NCBI RefSeq assembly: GCF_030409845.1
Contig: NZ_JAUFQQ010000003.1
Location: 868,001 to 932,000, forward strand
DNA: 64,000 bases
Reading direction: 5' to 3'
Source of the DNA: Flavobacterium branchiarum
GTDB lineage: Bacteria; Bacteroidota; Bacteroidia; Flavobacteriales; Flavobacteriaceae
The notes under the pieces were generated by a model that was not told the DNA's origin, ran no database searches, and worked only from the letters and a program-made list of their open reading frames with translations. How positions within the stretch are numbered: the first letter of the stretch is position 1; the number at the start of each line of letters is the position of its first letter. Position numbers and translations under genes: made by a program. Below are positions 60,919 to 64,000 of the stretch, one piece after another.

Positions 60919-61968
60919 TTATAACTTATACAAATAGCTTTTCTTACGCATAATTTTTCCGTTCTCGGTTTCTTTAAATTGAGGAACAAAAATAATTTCT
61001 TTAGGTTTTTGATATTTATCGAGACTATCAAAAATAGCATCATCAATAGGTTGTTTTTCTCCTTCAATAACCAAAACTAATTTCTCGCCAAGAGCGGTAT
61101 CAGGAACACCAGTAACAAAATAGCGAGCATTAATTTTTCCAGAAAGCTTTTCTTCAATTTGCTCAGGAATCAATTTTATTCCTCCGCTATTAATAACGTT
61201 GTCAATTCTTCCTAAAAAGACAAACTGGTTATCGTTTACAATTTCTACTATATCATTAGTGACGATCGTTTCATCAGAAATAGTTGGAGCATTAATAACG
61301 AGGCAATTTCTGTCGTCTTGAGTTATTTTTATATGAGGTAAAACCGTAAAAGCTTTTTCACCCACTTGTTTAGCTGCGATGTGTGTAATAGTTTCGGTCA
61401 TGCCGTAAGTTTCATACACTTTAGTTTTTAGTTTTGATACACTTTCTATGAGCGTAGCATCCATTGCAGCGCCACCTACAATAAGTTTTTTTACATTTTT
61501 AAGAGCGGTTAAAGAGTTTTGAACCTGTAAAGGAACCATTGCAACAAAATCGTATTTGGTGTTGTTATTTGTAAGCGGATGAAGACTAGGCGCAACAAAG
61601 TCAACATCTAAACCTAGAACTAAACTTCTTACGATCATCATTTTTCCAGCAATATACTGAGTAGGTAAGCAATGTAATGCTTTGTTTCCAGGATGTAAAT
61701 CAAAGAAATCTCCCGTAGCAAGAGCCGACTCAATCATGGCTTGTTTTTGAAGTTTAATTACTTTTGGAGCTCCAGTAGTTCCCGAAGTTGTTATCTCGAT
61801 ATAAGATTTATTATCAAACCAATCTAGGATAAATTCTCCAATAGCTCTTTCATAGGCTTGACCTTCTTTAACGAAGCTATACGCTATCTGTGATAAGTCT
61901 TCTCCATTAAAATGATCTCCATTTAATTTGAAGAAATTGTGGACGTTTTTATATGTTATTTTTGACAT
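60919..61968 (-). CDS. menE: AMP-binding enzyme, probable O-succinylbenzoate-CoA ligase
   Basis: A 349-aa adenylate-forming enzyme. The P-loop is ITTSGTTGAPKVIKLQ (about 57-72), the GYGMTE-like motif is ETYGMTETITH (about 189-199), and the hinge and C-terminal region are FLGRIDNVINSGGIKL with the lysine in ENGKIMRKKSYL. It is short (MenE is usually 450-490 aa), but Bacteroidota MenE proteins of about 350 aa are common. It would make O-succinylbenzoyl-CoA for menaquinone. No other men gene lies beside it, so the substrate is not confirmed by context. A CPBP protease gene precedes it by 34 bp. Confidence 0.8.
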   Translation of the reverse strand: MSKITYKNVHNFFKLNGDHFNGEDLSQIAYSFVKEGQAYERAIGEFILDWFDNKSYIEITTSGTTGAPKVIKLQKQAMIESALATGDFFDLHPGNKALHCLPTQYIAGKMMIVRSLVLGLDVDFVAPSLHPLTNNNTKYDFVAMVPLQVQNSLTALKNVKKLIVGGAAMDATLIESVSKLKTKVYETYGMTETITHIAAKQVGEKAFTVLPHIKITQDDRNCLVINAPTISDETIVTNDIVEIVNDNQFVFLGRIDNVINSGGIKLIPEQIEEKLSGKINARYFVTGVPDTALGEKLVLVIEGEKQPIDDAIFDSLDKYQKPKEIIFVPQFKETENGKIMRKKSYLYKL

Positions 61969-62002
61969 TGTGAGTTTGGTTATAGTTTAATTCTTTTTAG
62001 AC

Positions 62003-62926
62003 TTAATTTTTAATTACGATTTCACCCGTTAGTTTTTCTTTCCAATTCGTCCAGTTATATTTTTTGCTAAAAACAAATAACAGGATAGGATAAATGATAA
62101 GTACTGGTAAAATAACATCAATACCCGCAGAAGGTTCAGAAATATCTTTAAAAACAGAATGTGTTTGGAATACTGACCAATCCGAGGTAACCAATAGCGC
62201 TCCCACTAAATTATTGGCAGCATGAAAGCCAAGTGCTAGCTCTATTCCTTCGTCCATTAAAGTGATGATTCCTAAAAATAAGCCCGTACCAATGTAGTAG
62301 ATCATAATAATATATCCCATTTTAGAAACTTCGGGATTAAAAATGTGCATCATTCCAAATATAATAGAAGTCATTAGGAGCGGAAACCATTTGTTTCGAG
62401 CCAAATTTGCAAATCCCTGCATTAAATAACCACGAAAAACATATTCTTCGGTACTCGTTTGAATAGGGATTAAAATAGTTGCAATAACAAATAAAATAGC
62501 AAACGGAATAGGCTTGAAATTAATTACAAAATCGTCAGGACTTAGGTAATAAAACAAAACAGTAAGTACTGCGGTAAAAGTGCCCCAAAGTCCAAATGAA
62601 AACAAGATGCGATTCCAATCGACTTTTGGTCTAGATGTTGTTACCGATAAAAAAGTTTGATGATGTATATAACGCACGGCAAAGTAAACACCTGCCAAAG
62701 CAAATACAAACGAAATCAAGATTAGAAACAAAGTTATATTAGACTCAAAAATCGTCATTATTCCTGCTTCGCTAGCTGGATATGGCATTTTATTGACAAT
62801 AGTTTCGTATGCTATAGCAAGCGTAAGCGGAATTTGACCAACAAAGGATGCTGTTATTATAAAAACAGAACCTAGTAAATATTTCCAAAATTTATTTTCG
62901 TTTTTAACTCCTTGCTCTAGAAACAT
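62003..62926 (-). CDS. CPBP-family intramembrane metalloprotease (Rce1-like)
   Basis: A 307-aa membrane protein with about eight helices. The active-site motifs are present: EExxxR in STEEYVFRGYLMQ near 167, FxxxH in IIFGMMHIF near 199 and HxxxN in GFHAANNLVG near 238. Family members include the CAAX prenyl protease and bacteriocin self-immunity proteins. The function here is unknown. The gene heads a two-gene minus-strand unit with menE. Confidence 0.93.
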   Translation of the reverse strand: MFLEQGVKNENKFWKYLLGSVFIITASFVGQIPLTLAIAYETIVNKMPYPASEAGIMTIFESNITLFLILISFVFALAGVYFAVRYIHHQTFLSVTTSRPKVDWNRILFSFGLWGTFTAVLTVLFYYLSPDDFVINFKPIPFAILFVIATILIPIQTSTEEYVFRGYLMQGFANLARNKWFPLLMTSIIFGMMHIFNPEVSKMGYIIMIYYIGTGLFLGIITLMDEGIELALGFHAANNLVGALLVTSDWSVFQTHSVFKDISEPSAGIDVILPVLIIYPILLFVFSKKYNWTNWKEKLTGEIVIKN

Positions 62927-63035
62927 GTATTTAAATTTAAAATAGTACTTCGATTTATTGCATAAATCTTATTTTTGCTTGCACTAATTTACCTTTTTTT
63001 ATTTCAAATAGCTTTACTTCTTTAAAAAAATAAAT

Positions 63036-63386
63036 ATGATACAAATATATCACAACCCACGTTGCGGGAAATCAAGAAATTGCCTGGCTTTTATCGAAAA
63101 CACAAAACAAGAATTTGAGATAATCCCTTACCTTGTTGACACGCCTTCATTTGATGCGTTAAAAGAATTGCTTCAAAAATTAAGTTTAAAGCCAATAGAA
63201 TTAGTTCGTACCAAAGAAAAAATATGGATCGATAATTTTAAAAATAAAACAATGACTGATGCCGAAATTATTCAAGCAATGGCCGATAATCCTATTTTAA
63301 TCGAGCGTCCAATTGTCGTTAAAGATGGCAAAGCAATCATAGGAAGAGATTTAGAATTGGTAAAACCTTTTTTAGAAACATTCTAA
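63036..63386 (+). CDS. ArsC-family arsenate reductase-like protein
   Basis: A 116-aa thioredoxin-fold protein of the ArsC/Spx family. The active Cys is in YHNPRCGKSRNCLAFIE (Cys10, also Cys16), and the R-type ArsC residues appear in NPILIERPIVVKDGKAIIGR. It has the length and motifs of glutaredoxin-dependent arsenate reductases; no arsenite pump or ArsR gene is near, so a YffB-like role is also possible. It is divergent from the CPBP protease gene. Confidence 0.88.
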   Translation: MIQIYHNPRCGKSRNCLAFIENTKQEFEIIPYLVDTPSFDALKELLQKLSLKPIELVRTKEKIWIDNFKNKTMTDAEIIQAMADNPILIERPIVVKDGKAIIGRDLELVKPFLETF

Positions 63387-63434
63387 AGAAGCCCATTAAC
63401 ATATTATTATGATTTTTCATTTTAAACCTCCAGT

Positions 63435-63442
63435 TACATTTG
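63435..63442 (+). promoter_or_regulatory. Putative -7 element (TACATTTG) of the TonB-linked outer-membrane gene
   Basis: A perfect TAnnTTTG match 31 bp ahead of the ATG at 63474. It gives a leader of about 25 nt. Confidence 0.6.
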
Positions 63443-63473
63443 CAGTCTAAAAGCCAAATAGAAACTACCCAAA

Positions 63474-64000
63474 ATGAAAAAGAATCAATTAATCATGCTT
63501 GTATTACTTTTTACAAGTATTTTCAGTTTTGCCCAAGAACCTGGAGCACAAAGACTGAAAGTTAAAGTTACCGGTAAGGTTGTCGAGAAAACAACTAACC
63601 AACCACTTGAATATGCTACAATTACTTTGGTGAATACCAAAAATCCAAAAGCACTTGCAGGAGGAATTACCAATAATAAAGGAGAATTTAGTGTAGATGC
63701 TAGCCCAGGTGTTTATGATATTAAAATTGAATTTATTTCGTTTAAGGTAATCGAAATTAAACAAAAGAAAATTACAGAGAATACCAATTTAGGGCAACTT
63801 GCTTTATCAGAAGATGCTAATCAACTTAACGAAGTTGTCATTCGTGCAGAGAAATCTACAGTTGAAATTAAACTAGACAAAAAAGTATATAACGTAGGTC
63901 AGGATATGATTGTAAAGGGCGGAACAGTAAGTGATGTTCTTGATAATGTACCCTCAGTTTCTGTTGATACAGAAGGAAATGTAAGTTTAAGAGGAAGTGA
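63474..64000 (+). CDS. TonB-dependent outer-membrane beta-barrel protein (5' end only)
   Basis: The first 175 residues of a gene that continues past the right edge. A signal peptide (about 1-21, cleaved after FSFAQ) precedes a carboxypeptidase-regulatory-like domain (about 28-110, KVTGKVVEKTTNQPLEYATITLV, TNNKGEFSVDASPGVYDIKIEFISF) and the start of a TonB plug (LNEVVIRAEKSTVEIKLDKKVYNVG, GGTVSDVLDNVPSVSVDTEG). The VYNVGQDM-type plug matches the outer-membrane beta-barrel protein group (OMP_b-brl_3) rather than SusC. Its ligand is unknown. Confidence 0.9.
   Translation, partial: MKKNQLIMLVLLFTSIFSFAQEPGAQRLKVKVTGKVVEKTTNQPLEYATITLVNTKNPKALAGGITNNKGEFSVDASPGVYDIKIEFISFKVIEIKQKKITENTNLGQLALSEDANQLNEVVIRAEKSTVEIKLDKKVYNVGQDMIVKGGTVSDVLDNVPSVSVDTEGNVSLRGS

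Overview
The window is a 64 kb piece of an AT-rich Bacteroidota chromosome, most likely Flavobacterium or a close relative. The evidence is the gene content (TonB receptor with a carboxypeptidase-like plug extension, short MenE, AraC regulator with a metal-binding head, GapN, 2TM-domain kinase operon), the many TAnnTTTG -7 promoter elements typical of the phylum, and the lack of strong Shine-Dalgarno sequences. No rRNA, tRNA, CRISPR array or intact transposase was seen.

Layout. 1-1.7 kb: the 3'-truncated gene of a nucleoid-associated protein, a four-helix-bundle protein and a pRiA4b-ORF3-like protein. 2.0-6.7 kb: a TetR-TolC-HlyD-MFS tripartite efflux operon with two tandem TetR-type operators over its promoter. 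6.85-7.4 kb: a broken 2H-phosphoesterase-like gene. 7.4-16.4 kb: a complete trp operon (E, G, D, C, F, B, A) interrupted by a lipoprotein, a GNAT and a nitrilase-type gene, and preceded by a trp attenuator with a WWW leader peptide. 16.5-19.8 kb: a secreted beta-helix protein and a marR-nitroreductase-yceI operon with two palindromic operators. 20-27.4 kb: sulfur genes (two YeeE/YedE halves, a metallo-beta-lactamase/rhodanese fusion, a TSUP permease) around cydAB, a small orphan gene and a tandem array of palindromic repeats.

27.5-31.4 kb is an accessory island. It is flanked by two copies of the 3' end of a crp/fnr gene: a stub on the left and the intact gene on the right. Inside are decayed coding sequence, a 456-aa protein of unknown function overlapping a four-TM small protein, then a broken copy of only the C-terminal part of the large protein followed by a paralogue of the small membrane protein. 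This looks like an effector/immunity locus with an orphan C-terminal cassette and is the most interesting accessory region. 31.4-41.5 kb: crp/fnr, rhodanese, gapN, an M1 peptidase, yaaA, a tRNA nucleotidyltransferase, a heme A synthase and a CDP-alcohol phosphatidyltransferase. 41.5-45.4 kb: a LytS/LytTR-type two-component operon with 2TM-domain proteins. 45.8-53.5 kb: a TonB receptor, DinB, an acetyltransferase, a glyoxalase-like protein, a ClC-type protein, an HPP protein and umuDC. 53.9-60.7 kb: a copper-resistance operon (Cys-rich secreted protein, HMA/DUF3347 lipoprotein, HMA-AraC regulator, P1B ATPase, multicopper oxidase carrying a CopB-like C-terminus). 60.9-64 kb: menE, a CPBP protease, an ArsC-like reductase and the 5' end of a TonB-dependent outer-membrane protein.

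Intergenic space is rich in repeats: heptad-periodic repeats, palindromic dispersed elements and tandem arrays. All functional calls come from reading translated sequence and remembered family features; no database search was run.
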